DNA of 64,000 nucleotides from Paralvinella palmiformis (GCA_025642065.1 JAODUP010000417.1:490001-554000); one strand, 5' to 3'. Positions 49,563-62,479 are shown, counted from the stretch's first letter. Numbers and translations: made by a program. Notes: generated by a model from the letters alone, not told the origin.

Positions 49563-50974
49563 GTTTTAGCTGTGTATAATAAAGCACAAGCACAGAGAAT
49601 ATCGAACCGTGAATTCAAACTATCGTATCTTCAGGGGACTGAATCCAGAGTGGCGACTTTTCTTGCTGAGACATGTGTAATGTCTCACCAGTCCCTAAGC
49701 TGCCAAACAAAAACAAAAAGCGAATCACCTACAGCCGTGGAGTTTGGGAGTAGAACACCCATGTCAGATCACTGCAGTATTGAGAATGTTTAGATTAATT
49801 ATCTGAGCAGCCCTGTTTGTAGCTATTTTCAATTGCTGGATTTTTCTTCAAAGCAATATTATATAAACGATATAACCCATTTCTCAGTCTTAAAAGGCCA
49901 GTTTTTACAAGAGGCAGGCATCACGTAGCGACTAATATTAAAATGTTTAGCTTAATTTATATTTAAAGATTGACATCTGCGCTGAAGCAGACTGTAATAG
50001 CGTGTCATAACTTCGGTACTGTTAAAACAATGTTATCATTTTCAAACTTGACTTAATGTTTGCTATTCTAACTATTAGAGTAATAACTTTCTTAAACGGT
50101 ATTTATGATAAGCAGATTACAGCTAATCTTGAATGAAAGAGTACAAACCTGATATAACTGGAAATAACTGGACATAAAGTTGTTATATAAAACAGACCAA
50201 CCGCGCGAGCTGTTTCCAATGCCACCACTCAAGAAGCGATGCAATATTTATATTCCTTAGTCAGGAGTACTTATAATGCTTTAAGAGCGTACGGTGCCTG
50301 CTACAGTCATCTAAATGCTGGATAACCAGGCCAAACACATAAACGGCGTCCCTCCACAGACGCAAATAGTACATGGAATATACAGCTCTAGATAAATTTT
50401 CTTTAATGTGGGGACCGGGAAATATATTATCCACAAACAGCAAACGGAACTTTCTCAACCGTACCATAATATGCCTTGTGATATTTGCTGGAGGGTCAAA
50501 TACTTCATAAACATATAAATCCAATAAATACTATGACCTACTCGTCACTATTATAACAATTTACGTCGGCGCTTTAGCATACCGTTATGGCGGAATTGCC
50601 GTTCTATATATTGACATTTTCAAATCAGACTGCTATACAAACTATACTTATAATATAGGGATTTATTACAGATAAAGAGACTAAAGTTAGCCTTGAATAT
50701 CATAGTACAGACTGGACATAACTGGACCTATGAAAGATAATTCTATACCCACACACAACTAAGGTGGATTTTTATATGCAATTAAAGTCATTATATAAAA
50801 CACACCAACCATGCGAGCTTTGTCCAGTGCCACCGTTCGAGATACAATGCAGTGTTTCTATTCCTGAGGTAGGTGCGTTTATAATGCTTTAAGAGCGTAC
50901 TGCTACTGCCATTTAAATGCTGTATAACCAGGCCAAACACCATAACGATGTCCCTCCAAAGATGCAAATATACG
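49563..50974 (+). repeat. Fend plus module F dimer, copy 3
   Basis: Reverse complement of 6.93-8.31 kb. Fend comes first (TTTTAGCTGTGTATAATAAA ... GTCTCACCAGTCCCTAAG; the stem lost 3 bases on one side), then CAGCCCTGTTTGTAGCTATT, then two diverged ~600-base units, marked by CGCGCGAGCTG...CCAATGCCACC at about 50201 and CATGCGAGCTT...CCAGTGCCACC at about 50811. Each includes TAATGCTTTAAGAGCGTAC and AACCAGGCCAAACAC. It ends at (TG)n. Confidence 0.8.
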
Positions 50975-51060
50975 TGTGTGTGTGTTTGTTTGTGTGTGTA
51001 TGTGTGTATATGTGTGTGTGTCTGGGAGTGAGTGGGTGAATGTTTGTGCGTGTTTGTGTG
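50975..51060. repeat. (TG)n microsatellite
   Basis: TG repeats with TTTGTTTG and GGGAGTGAGTGGG interruptions. Reading the minus strand, this is the (CA)n that follows the B 3' end in other copies. Confidence 0.9.
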
Positions 51061-51393
51061 TGTTGTTTTTTCGTTCATTCTTCAGAAATAGTGGGTCATA
51101 ATGTTAGACAAGCTACGAAACTACAGTTATGAATTTGTATTTCTAAATACTATATGTATTAGTATGCACTCGTGGTATTATTGCTTATGCTGCATGGCTG
51201 ATGCCAATAAATGGTGAACACTCTAGGAAATAGAAAAGGGGATTATTGGAAAATAATTATTCCGGTTTTATGTATGGCATGCATTTGTATTATGGCCAGG
51301 GGAAACCAATCTAAGAATAAATATAAAGAAATGTAATTTCCCTGGAAAACTAACTTATATGCAATCTATTTATTTATGGATAATTTGCAAAAG

Positions 51394-51452
<59 letters not shown>

Positions 51453-52560
51453 CGTGTGAGTGTGCACGTGTGTGTGTGTGCGTGCGTGCGAATTTGGTCA
51501 CAGATAGATACAATGATAATTATTTGAAGATATTTCGGTTTTCTTTATTTTGTTTAACATGATTAACAGTCTCATAGGGAGCTAGCAATCTTGTTTTGTA
51601 TAGGTACCAATTTTAGATTGAAGCAGCATCTGTGTAATGTGAAACTTGCCAATAGACTTTTCGATTTATCCTGTTAGTATATATATAATTAAGTCTCAAT
51701 TAGCAAGTTCATAAATTAAGTTTACGCTTATAACATTATTTTATAATATAATATCTATACTTTTTAATGACTCCATTAACAAACCTGCAAAAGATATTAA
51801 GATTGTCATGGCTTATGAAGAGAAACCAATTTTAATTTAATTTGAAGCTAAACACAGTATCTATAAATGAAAATAATTAAATCATATAGCTCTGTTTCTA
51901 TCGATAATAAAAAAATTGTGAAATCACTGTGCCTAATTAAATCATTTATTACACTTTATATGAGTCTATATCTCGGCTAGAGTCGATATCATTCGAATGT
52001 GCACTTATATTTTCGGATACACGAATCTGCTGTGACGCGACTGGGCTGCTTAATGGGAATATTATGCTTAATATTGTAGCAATTTTACTCTGCCTTAACA
52101 TAGACTATATGTTGGTACAATAAGATAATTTAGTAGTATTGCTCCAAGAAATATTTGAATCACCAGGACATAATTTATATTCTTCATGCGAGGTGTTTAT
52201 GTCATGAGGGGATTATATCTTGGCGGGATTATATCCGAGCAATTACGTCCGTAATACCGGAATATTTACATCTTTTGTCACCTAGAAATTCGGGTGTTAA
52301 ATATTTAACCAAGGATGTTGCACATATGTTTGGATTTGAAAATAGAAACCAATATTACGGTTATGGAAAATGCCTTCTTATGAATAATATGGAGACGAAC
52401 TTTAGTAGCTCCTTTAGCTTAATCAACAATATCACTGATTTGGATCAGTGAATAAAACCAATTCCAAAGCAAGCACAACGCTGAGTCACTAGAAGAATGT
52501 ATCATGGATATGCTTTGAAACATCATGGGATATTGAAAGTGCTTCTAGGGTTAGATGTCC
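51061..52560 (-). repeat. Module B, copy 5 (inverted)
   Basis: Minus-strand reading gives the B landmarks in order: TTAAATATTTAACACCCGAATTTC (near 52290), GGGCTGC-type (52050), ACTTGCTAATTGAGACTTAA (51700), TTCTTAGATTGGTTTCCC (51315), TGTTCACCATTTATTGGCAT (51215), ACCACGAGTGC (51172) and GAATGAACGAAAAAACAACA (51065). An extra (TA)n(TG)n tract at 51397-51490 interrupts it. About 150 bases around 52141-52250 have no counterpart in the other copies. Confidence 0.75.
51397..51492. repeat. (TA)n-(TG)n microsatellite inside B5
   Basis: TATATA then TGTGTG with GCGTGTGAG and GTGCACGTG interruptions. Other B copies lack it here. Confidence 0.93.
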
Positions 52561-53012
52561 TAATGGTCTTGTTATATAGACATTAATCTTGTTTTCTAAG
52601 ATGGGCTCAACGTCCATATATAATAACTACTGTTATATTTTAGGAAATAGTGTATCTAATACTGGATTAAAGCTTAAGGTTTGTAATTTAAAAATTGACA
52701 CATTACTACAGAGAACAGGTCATTGAATGATATAGAAACTCCACGAAATCTTTAATAGATAGCTTATTTTTAAGCAGCAACCAAATTGTATGTCCTTTAT
52801 ATGTCCAAAAACTTAACGTACCATTACGCTACTCAGGACACTGACAATTTGAGTGCAGTTTTCTTATTATTTGTATTGTATAATTTATATTCCTTTGATA
52901 AGCCGCCTTGCCTAGCAATCAAAGTGATCAATAACAAAAGACTGGATACCGTGGTATACATTGTGAGAAAATATTGAAGAAAATACCAAAAAACGTTTTC
53001 CTGATTTGGATT
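52561..53012 (-). repeat. Module J, copy 4 (inverted)
   Basis: Minus-strand words: TTTCTTCAATATTTTCTCACAATG, GGCAAGGCGGCTTATCAAAG, GGAATATAAATTATA, TTAAAGATTTCGTGGAG and TCATTCAATGACCTGTTCTC match J1 at 4.36-4.95 kb in order. Confidence 0.73.
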
Positions 53013-53039
53013 TTCTATTTTCTTTGGTGCTGAATTTTA

Positions 53040-53411
53040 GTAAGTGTTATTGCAAAAGTTGTTGATGTTTTACGTGTGTGTATGAGCGTGTGTGTATGTA
53101 TCAACATGTGTACTTTTCTGTGAACTTGTGGGTGTAAATGGGTGCGTTGGTATATTATGTGTGCATACATGCATGTGTCTATGAATATGTATGGTTGTAT
53201 GTCTGTATGTATAGTATATGCGTGTGTGTATGTTTGCATGCGTGTGTTAGGGCTTATATAGACACTCTCACTTCCTATCTCACATACACAAGCACACACA
53301 CACATAAATAAATTGATACAGACATGCACACACAAACACACCTAAACAAACACACAAGGACAGACACACACATACGTACGCACACGCACACACATATACG
53401 CAGAACATCCC

Positions 53412-53496
<85 letters not shown>

Positions 53497-53517
53497 CATA
53501 TATTAATATAATTAATA

Positions 53518-53578
<61 letters not shown>

Positions 53579-53580
53579 CA
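53040..53580. repeat. TG-rich, CA-rich and double (TA)n tracts
   Basis: Irregular GTGTGTATG repeats (53070-53250), CA repeats (53283-53398), TA 53415-53492, an ATTAATATAATTAATATATTAAT palindromic spacer and TA 53521-53576. This is the inverted form of the C/J junction tract and is the largest simple-sequence zone here. Confidence 0.9.
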
Positions 53581-54350
53581 TTCATATATACAAATATATG
53601 CTCTGTCTCATTAAGAAATCTGCATATTGGTCTTTCACAAGTATTTCATTTAATAGTGAAGCTTGTATTCAATTCAGTCGAACACATCCACGGGGACATC
53701 TCGGGAAATTAGAGCTATTTCCCAAGTGTATACCGTATTACACTAGAGAAGAAAGATTACAGATACGATGAAAACGTTCATTAGCGCAATAATGTAATAT
53801 TGTTATACCATACATATTATCCATTTTTCGTATAATCTACAAATCAATTTATTTTAAACTTTAATTGCGTTGATAGATTGCAGCACTGAATGACAGCTAG
53901 CGCAAATATTGATGCATTTATTGATCAAGACATCAACATCTCAACTCTCAATGGAGCATTCAACGCACGCTGCTACTATAGGCACATTGTGTGATATTCT
54001 GTCAGCTTCTCACTTCTGCCTGAGTTACCCAGCTGCTACATCATAGTATTACATCTGCAGAGTCTCGAATAAGCAACATTTCGATTACGAGTTCTACCTT
54101 TTAACTAGCTGGGCCATCACAGCTCGACTTAAAGATCCCGAGGTTTAATGGAGTAAACAAGTGGCACAAATACATCAAATTCATTAGCGATTAATAACAG
54201 CTGTATTTGGACAGCAAGTTTAATACAATTAATACACCTCATTCGCATTCAATAGACTACCTTTACCTGAAGAAACGGTTGAAGTTAGATATTTCAGAAT
54301 AAAAGGAAAAACATTTCCATAGAATAATTATTTACTATATGAATATTAAA
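53581..54350 (-). repeat. Module C, copy 5 (inverted)
   Basis: Minus-strand: CGGTATACACTTGGGAAATAG, GAATTGAATACAAGCTTCAC, AGGCAGAAGTGAGAAGCTGAC, CAGCTGGGTAAC, GAGCTGTGATGGCCCAGCTAG with a tRNA-like head (about 54060-54130, box-B-like word eroded), AACTTGCTGTCCAAATACAGC and TAACTTCAACCGTTTCTTCAGG. The first part keeps the tRNA-like features better than C1. Confidence 0.77.
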
Positions 54351-54466
54351 GCTTATTATTTGTTATGCATTTGGTTTTAAATGTTTAGTTATAAAATCCA
54401 TGAACAAATAACATTAGCTACTTCTTATCTGGTTATGCTGCTATGGTATTAAATAAAGTATATCTA

Positions 54467-54690
<224 letters not shown>

Positions 54691-55240
54691 CAAGCACTTA
54701 CATAAATTATTCAATAAAGCAAACAAACAGTGGTCAAGCAATTCCTTGACACTTGAATTTCACATTTCTATTTTGTGATAGCATTCGTATTAATTAATGA
54801 TAAATAATAAAAAATCGATGCTTTCTAGCAAAAATATAACATCACATTATGTTGAACATCATTATCCTGTGCCTCATTAGCAATAACATGCTGAAGTTAT
54901 CTGTTGAAAGTTGTGCATGAGGATGTAAGGTTCAAATCCAGGGATAGATTCACTCGCTGATGGCAACAACTTATTAACAGAACATGTGTATATGAGTTAG
55001 ATTTAATCCGAACGCATTTGACACTAATATCTCCTGGGTATGACTGCTGGTGCATAATAAAAGGTATTTAAGTCTTTGGAGATATCCAAAGGAAGCTACA
55101 TCGGAGGTCAAATTCAATTAACTAACTCAATTTCGAAAATATATTTTACAGAAAATCTAGTTGGTAAGATGTGATGGGTCTGCTAGCTCCTCTAACTGAC
55201 CGTATTGTTCCTTTCTCTCTGCCCAACTGTCTATGTCGTT
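54691..55240 (+). repeat. Module E, copy 5
   Basis: AATTATTCAATAAAGCAAAC, GATGATAAATAATAAAAAATCGATG, TGTGCATGAGGATG, TTTAATCCGAACGCATTTGAC, GACTGCTGGTGCATAATAAAAGG, then a truncated second half (GATGGGTCTGCTAGCTCCTC, CCCAACTGTCTATGTCG) fused straight to module A with no (TA)n between. Confidence 0.78.
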
Positions 55241-55447
55241 GGAAAAGTGGAAAATTCAATCAAATATTAAAGACATTAAATAAATTAAAATAGTCAGTCA
55301 TATCAAAGCACACTAATTTGATGAAACATTGTTATATCCACACTATGGACAAATTCTCGGAGATCTGTATATATACTCATAATAAATTCATCATCTGATG
55401 CGGCTTAAAAGGCAGCTTTCAGTATTATGGCCATCGGAAATCCTTCG
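55241..55447 (+). repeat. Module A, copy 6 (5' fragment)
   Basis: TTCAATCAAATATT, AGTCAGTCATATCAAAGCACAC, ATATCCACACTATGGACAAATTC, AAATTCATCATCTGATGCGG and AAAAGGCAGCTTTCAGTATTATGG. Cut after about 200 bases by a SINE fragment. Confidence 0.78.
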
Positions 55448-55449
55448 AG

Positions 55450-55532
55450 AGTAGCCACGCCGGAATTCGTATAGGGGTGGGATGTTAGGGATATGTAGCC
55501 TAACACCCTACCGCTAAGCCTCCCAGGCGCAT
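55450..55532 (-). mobile_element. SINE head fragment, minus strand
   Basis: Minus-strand: GCGCCTGGGAGGCTTAGCGG then TAGGGTGTTAGGCTACATATCCC and ACGAATTCCGGCGTGGC. The GCTTAGCGGTAGGGTG word is box-A-like and ACGAATTCCGGCG is an altered box B. Only the tRNA-like head is present. It sits exactly between A6 and H2. Confidence 0.7.
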
Positions 55533-55539
55533 ATGTGGA

Positions 55540-57440
55540 TAAGCTGGGGGTATTTATTTAATACTTAGTATTCCCTTTTCTTAGGTAGGCTGGCTAAGTT
55601 TTAGACAGTCGTAACTCTTTTTATTTCCTTGGGATGATTACCCAAAACATCAAAAGTCTACACGAACACAATTAATTTGTGTTTATCTGAACATTAAAAG
55701 TTGTGTATTTTAAGGACAATAATGATAAAGGTTACTTAAATGCCCGAAATCTACGATAACCACGATTAGTGATAATTTGTATTGCCATTATTTAACTAAG
55801 TATAAACTTTGATAAGAGGCAAGTATAATTGTAGATACTTAACAATAGCGCCATTGTTGACTCATTGTTTTTAAATTCTCCAGGTTGTAATTCTCCAGCA
55901 AGTATTTTGTATGTTTTTCAGATAATATCAATAGTATTGCTCCGGTGTTCCGCCAATTTCACGAACGAGTAATATATCCCTATTACTCCTCGTAAATTGA
56001 TTATGTTGCCCTTAGTGCTTATATTACAAAATCTAAGTTTTACCTTTTTATTTCTTCTTCTATACACTCCTTACTCTTTGAGTATAATCGTACACTCCCA
56101 GTTACTTACTACATATAAATGCCACCAAAAATATTTACCTCATTCCGGTTTCTCTTCAAGAGTTATTTAACATAGTGGAAGTCGAGAACACAGAGGGAAC
56201 GATAACAACTGTTGTATTGTCTTGTATTTTCAAAATATGTTATGTTTATATCACGGTCTTCTACTTATACTGCCATACCTGTCTCTATCTTGGAAACCTT
56301 TCGTCAATTGTCATATTTTGTGAAATTTCATTCCCTTTAGCTGATTGCTATTGATCTATTTTATCATACCATACAGTAGATAATCGGATCTGTTAGTAAA
56401 AAAATTAGATTAAATTACTAATATGAGAGATCAGTTAACCATGACTGTTATCCAATTTGACCCTAAGAGTACTCATATTAGAAAGACTTATTACCAACTA
56501 TTCCTATAGATGGATGGCTAATTGAGATAGATTGATACCGTTTATCATGATAAATTATTTATTTATTATGTATTATTATTAAGTTAAAGATCATATAATT
56601 TCACATTTTACACACGTTTTGATTAAAATGAGCTGCTAATTGTATCATTTGTCAATAGGGTAAACATAATCACATGCATTTTACGGTAATATCGGATCAC
56701 AGTGAATAATCATGATAATGATCACGACAAATACCTTTCGTGCTCAAGGTATCGCCGAATGGTGCCAGAAGGAAAACGAAAAGAATACCTCGTGAAAAAC
56801 TGCTAGATATTATTAATATCACATTTAATTATACTATGTCGATAACAACTTTTGCACACAATTTTAGGATGGATATAGGACAATGGTGAAAAAGTACCAT
56901 ACACATTTTAGATTTTTGCATTCAAAGGAAATGTGCCTCAAATTTATTGATTTTGAAGGAGCTTTTATTCATTATTCTCAATTTCTGTATTTAAAAGATT
57001 CACTGTCTAATTTAGAAATTGCATTTGTCGTATGGCCTGAAATTCTGAGTTAATAGAACAATCTTGCAGTTGAGGGGACGGTTTAATATTAGTGATACCT
57101 CTGTTGTGTAAATTTTGACATTTTTAAAATATACAAACTCTAAGATGTATACAAACCTATATTCTTATACTAACATAATTACCTGGCACAAACATAAGTA
57201 TACTGCTCCACTGACTAGAACATATGTGTTGTATTCTAATCTATTCACTGATAAACATCACAGCTACCATAACTAGATTTTAGATTATGTTCTTTTAAAC
57301 TGATCAAAAATAAAAAATAAAATGTATATGTAAAACATACCAAAAACTTAGTGTTGGTGCCATTAATATTACTGCATAAAACTATGTGTTGTTAAGAGAG
57401 GATAAATAGGTAATATATGTGTGTTAGTTAATTATGTTCA
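55540..57440 (+). repeat. Module H, copy 2
   Basis: Shorter version of the 39.3-43.4-kb module, in the same order: TTCTTAGGTAGGCTGGCTAA, GGGATGATTACCCAAAACATC, TAAATGCCACCAAAAATATTTACC, ACCTTTCGTCAATTGTCATA, ACCATACAGTAGATAATCGG, AGATCAGTTAACCATGACTG, GGTAAACATAATCACATGCA, GAAATTGCATTTGTCGTATGG and AACATACCAAAAACTTAG. It lacks the SINE, G copy and hairpin left arm found in copy 1, so it approximates the uninterrupted form. Confidence 0.75.
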
Positions 57441-57674
57441 AATTTTAAAGTTTCATATGCCAAAAGATAATATACACAACACTTGAGCAGAGAGTCGAAT
57501 AAGCATATCGCAGGCAGATATCGATCGATTAAACTGCATCAATTCCATGATGTGTGTGTATGACTGCGTGTATTGTGTGTATGTGTACGTTTGTAAATGT
57601 GCGCTTGTGTGTATGTATATGCGTGTATACATATGTGTGTCTATATGTAAGTATGTGTGTTGGTACGTATGTTT

Positions 57675-57675
57675 T

Positions 57676-57725
<50 letters not shown>

Positions 57726-57792
57726 TGTGTGTGTGTGTGTGTATGTGTGTGTGTGTGTGTCTGTGTGTGTCTCTGCGTGTGTGTGTGCACTG
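57675..57792. repeat. (TA)n-(TG)n compound microsatellite
   Basis: TA then TG with few interruptions, preceded by irregular TGTATG repeats from 57550. The mirrored open frames on both strands here are artefacts. Confidence 0.94.
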
Positions 57793-58090
57793 TTAAATAT
57801 AAACTTTTGGCATAACAATATTCATATAATTTCTCATATCATAGGCTGAATCATGCAGAACAAACATTTCATGTATATATTTTGGTCCCGGCACTTTTAC
57901 AATTTTACAGACTTTCATTAGAATCAGCTTAATTCTGTGAACATACAATAGTGGTTTATTACATTTTGTCCCTAATTCGGCATAAGAAGAAACATAGCCA
58001 CTATAAATATAGCGAAGTGATCGATTCTGATCCATCATACCCTCACCACACAGTTTGGCAAAAACTGACACTCAAATATAATATTCTTTT
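57793..58090. other. No recognisable gene
   Basis: Unassigned. A 92-codon minus-strand frame (57793-58071) begins MSVFAKLCGEGMMDQNRS and contains no microsatellite, but I recognise no family and see no second copy. It might be a chance frame or a small exon-like remnant. Confidence 0.35.
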
Positions 58091-58129
58091 CATCAAGGCT
58101 TAGCATATGTATGTACATATGTGTATATG

Positions 58130-58990
58130 TATGTGTATAATAAGGAACAGGCACAACTCAAACTGTGAAATCAAACTTTAGCGACGTTTCATGATGATAC
58201 ATGTGTAATGTTTCGCCAGTCCCTAATCCGCCAAGCAAAAACAAAAAGCGAATCACCTACAGCCGTGGAGTTTGGGAGTAGAACAACCAAGTAAAATCAC
58301 GCCAGTAGTGAGAATTTTACCATTTTTCAATTCTGTATCTTTCTTAAAAGTAGTACTTTATAAACTAAGCCAATTGTCAGTGTTTTAAAAGGTTAGTTTG
58401 TACAACGGGCAGGCATCATGAAGCGACAACTATTAAAACTGTTAGCTTAATTGCTATTAAAAGACTGACATCTGCGATGAAACATACCGTAATACGCATC
58501 ATGGCCGCAGTACTGTTTTTGAATGCTATAGTACAAAAGATGAAGATGATGATGATTGATGTTGTACGGCCACTTTTGTGCACAGGGTAGGCTAAATGGG
58601 CCGAGCGACCTCCAAAGGTAATGAGACGAAGTGAAAGACGAAACAACCTTCAGATATGACCACGCCGAGATTCGAACACGGGTGGTAGTGATCTGTGGTC
58701 CAGCACGCTACCTCTAGACCACGGAGGCGCCCAAAAACTGGTCCCACATACAACTAAGGTGAATTTTATATGTAACTAAAGTTGTTATATAAAACACAAC
58801 AACCATGTGAGCTGTGTCGAATGCCACCGCTTGAGATGCGATGCAGTGTTTCTAATCCTGAGTCAGGGATACTTACACCGCTGGATAACAAGGCTAAACA
58901 CATAAACAGCGTCCCTCCAAAGGCGCAAATAGTGTATTCAGGTTTACATACACTTTTCTTTGAATGCGTATACCTGGAAACATAGTACGT
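58130..58990 (+). repeat. Fend plus module F, copy 4, interrupted by a SINE
   Basis: Eroded Fend (TATGTGTATAATAAGGAACA, ACATGTGTAATGTTTCGCCAG), then AAAAAGCGAATCACCTACAG, CGTGGAGTTTGGGAGTAGAAC and GGCAGGCATCATGAAGCGAC. An inverted SINE (58537-58733) follows, then part of an F unit (CATACAACTAAGGTGAATTT, CATGTGAGCTGTG, AACAAGGCTAAACACATAAA). Only one F unit remains. Confidence 0.77.
58537..58733 (-). mobile_element. tRNA-derived SINE, minus strand, best-preserved copy
   Basis: Minus-strand 5' to 3': GCGCCTCCGTGGTCTAGAGG then TAGCGTGCTGGACC (box A GTGGTCTAGAGGTAG), TACCACCCGTGTTCGAATCTC (box B GTTCGAATC), body GGCGTGGTCATATCTGAAGG, TTGTTTCGTCTTTCACTTCG, TCTCATTACC and TCGCTCGGCCCATTTAGCC, GTACAACATCAATCATCATCATC tail. 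Box spacing fits a tRNA head; the rest is tRNA-unrelated. It lies inside module F. Confidence 0.9.
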
Positions 58991-59039
58991 GTGTGTATAT
59001 ATGGATGTATGTGTGTTGATAAAAAAGTTATATATATAA

Positions 59040-59042
<3 letters not shown>

Positions 59043-59101
<59 letters not shown>

Positions 59102-59238
59102 GTGTGTTTGTGTGTGTGTATTGTATGTGTGTATGGTTGTGTATGCCTAGCTAGTGTCAGTACTGTATACATTAGACCCACACACATTTAAACATACACA
59201 TACACACACTCTGACACACACACACAGTCCTACTCATA

Positions 59239-59315
<77 letters not shown>

Positions 59316-59341
59316 TATATATATATATATATATATATATG

Positions 59342-59382
<41 letters not shown>

Positions 59383-59395
59383 TGTGTGTGTGCGC
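59043..59395. repeat. Cluster of (TA)n, TG and CA tracts
   Basis: TA 59043-59098, TGTGTG/TATG region to 59145, CA repeats 59180-59226, then TA 59233-59313, 59318-59340 and 59345-59379 separated by TGCATA and TGATACATA, ending GCGTGTGTGTGTGCGCCCGC. Confidence 0.94.
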
Positions 59396-59499
59396 CCGCG
59401 CCTGTGTATGTATGTATAATTAGACACAATCTCTTAATCATTCTATTTTCTCTTTGAACACTACTATACCACGTAGGATGATAATCATTTGCTTTAGCC

Positions 59500-60239
59500 T
59501 TATTACATATAAATAGATCAAATTATAAAGCTTTTAATCATTGTTGTCCTGGTGTATGCTTATTCTCCAGGATAGTCTATGAAATAATTATGATGGGGAA
59601 GCATCATGTGCCATGGGCATACTGTAATTTGTTAATGGAACGTCCACCAGCTTTACATATATCGTCTAGATTGTCCATAGTCCATTACTGAAATGATTAA
59701 TCTCTTTGGAAATGGCATATCAATACGTCATATATTTACCACGTCACAAACGAATTTTATTACACAAAAACGTCGTTTTAACGCCTACTCGATCAGGAAT
59801 TACACTCACTTAATGAAAAATAAATAAATGCTTATTTTAAGTATTTGGTGTGTAGGTAAGCTGGTTGACGCAACATCTGCTTGCAGTATTTTGTATCCAG
59901 AGATTACCCAGTGAGCATTCATTTATCATTCAGAATTCCCTTGTGGTGCACAGGTAACATGTAACTTTTCCTTTTTGAGGGCCATGGCTCGTTTGTTAGA
60001 CATAAAGCATAAGAAGCACACCCCTTTAATGGGTGTGAAGAAGATGCCTGTCCAGATTTGTAATTTTCAACATTAGTATTGATTTCTGCTCATTTATGTG
60101 AGTAATCACTAAACTAACAGAAAATGTAATCCGAAAATAATAATACGTATACGAATGCTTGTGTATTTAATACCACTACATATCTACCATTATTTATGTG
60201 TACTTATCCAATATCTGTTTTCTCTCTCTCTCGTTGTCC

Positions 60240-60281
<42 letters not shown>

Positions 60282-61190
60282 CTGTATGTTCAATAGGCAT
60301 GGTGCTGTAGAATATACTGTATTATGCAATAGATCACTTTATACATAAATATCTCAGTTGATCCGGAAAATTACATCATTTAACAAGAAACAGACGGATA
60401 ACCTAACTGGCTTACTTTGCGGCAAGTTTGAGTCTATATTTATATAGCAAAATGGATCATTGTATCATATATAAATTGTATCAAAAGCAATTTCTGCAAA
60501 TTTCTTTTACTTCTTTTCTTAATTAATTGATGGCATTGTTCTTTGATATTGATCTGGCTTTTGATGGGATACAAAACTAAATCTCATTTGCCAAGAAATG
60601 AATGAATCTACTACTATCATTTATTTCTAATATAATGTTTAGTAGCGTAAAGTATATATGAGGATATGTGGAGATAATGTAAGTTGGGATTGAAATACAT
60701 TTCGAGGCAAATGGTGGCGTGTTCCATATATTGCGGAAACATATATTGCTGGTTCCATTTACACATTGTTTTCTCTTATACAGTATTAGGTTTTGGTTAA
60801 AGACAGATATACAGCAAACACGTTGCACTTCGGATATACATAGTATTTATATTGTTACTCATCGTTCACTTCTTTTAATATAGGATACTTTAACTTTTCA
60901 TATATTTAGGAGACTGTGTGTTTACTTTGAGCATACTAATTGTTAATATACAGGATCCAAAGGCTTGGTAGTGTAATGGTTGAATACAATATTCCTGTCT
61001 GCAGATGTGTTATGTCTGCATATCGTGTCTTTTAAATTTGCATTCTTCACTAGCTGATGAAATTTGATGCAAAGGTAATATCATATATATCGTCCATTAT
61101 GTGTAGGTGCATCTCTCGAGATGGAAGATAAAATGAAACATTTATGCTGGGTAAGATAAGGATTGTATTATATCTTAATTGGTGGCACCA
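59500..61190 (+). repeat. Module I, copy 2
   Basis: Order as copy 1: AATCATTGTTGTCCTGGTGTATGC, AGGATAGTCTATGAAATAAT, AATGGAACGTCCACCAG, GATCAGGAATTACACTCACT, GCGTAAAGTATATATGAGG, AAATGGTGGCGTGTTCC, TTGCTGGTTCCATTTACAC and GATATACAGCAAACACG. A region at about 59850-60560 is extra relative to copy 1 and includes a (TA)n tract at 60243-60278. It ends at Fend (61.2 kb). Confidence 0.75.
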
Positions 61191-61211
61191 TTAATGCTCA
61201 GCTTTTGACAG

Positions 61212-61975
<764 letters not shown>

Positions 61976-62475
61976 TTAACGATTTAATTTAATTGATTAA
62001 GTTTAGTTTAGTTTATTTGTCTTTTTTAAATCATATTAATTACCACTATATGGTAATATTTTATTTTACATTTAATATATATTAGTCCATGTCATTTTAT
62101 CATTTACGTGTATATGTCTTGTATTTTAAAGCAATTTTGAACATGATATAGTTTATAAAAAGAGTGCTATATAAATATGATATGTAATAATAATAATAAT
62201 AGTAATAATATTAATAATAACCACAACTATCATATTTCCATTAACATTATCCCAAAATCCTTAATTTCCTAACTCGCAAGAGTCGTTGCTAGTGTGTACT
62301 ACACTCTATGGTTCCATATATTTATTTACATATAGGTAAAATGTTAGATTCCAATGAATGTTTTGACATTCACAAGGATATCAAGCCCTGCGGCTTCGAA
62401 CTACTAGCGAAAAGGGTCACAGAGAGTATTAATTGTGAGGAATTAGCTGCATTAAGTGCCGCCGATACCCCAAAT
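61976..62475. other. No recognisable gene; minor (AAT)n
   Basis: A+T-rich. Contains an (AAT)n-like run at about 62189-62219 preceded by GCTATATAAATATGATATG, similar in style to the GCTATATAA-(TAA)n end of the inner LINE, so a very short LINE 3' remnant is possible. The rest is unassigned. Confidence 0.4.
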
Positions 62476-62479
62476 AGGC

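Noticed and set aside
57793..58071. 92-codon minus-strand frame as a gene
   Set aside because: Free of microsatellite, but no family resemblance, no second copy and no flanking exon signals that I can defend.
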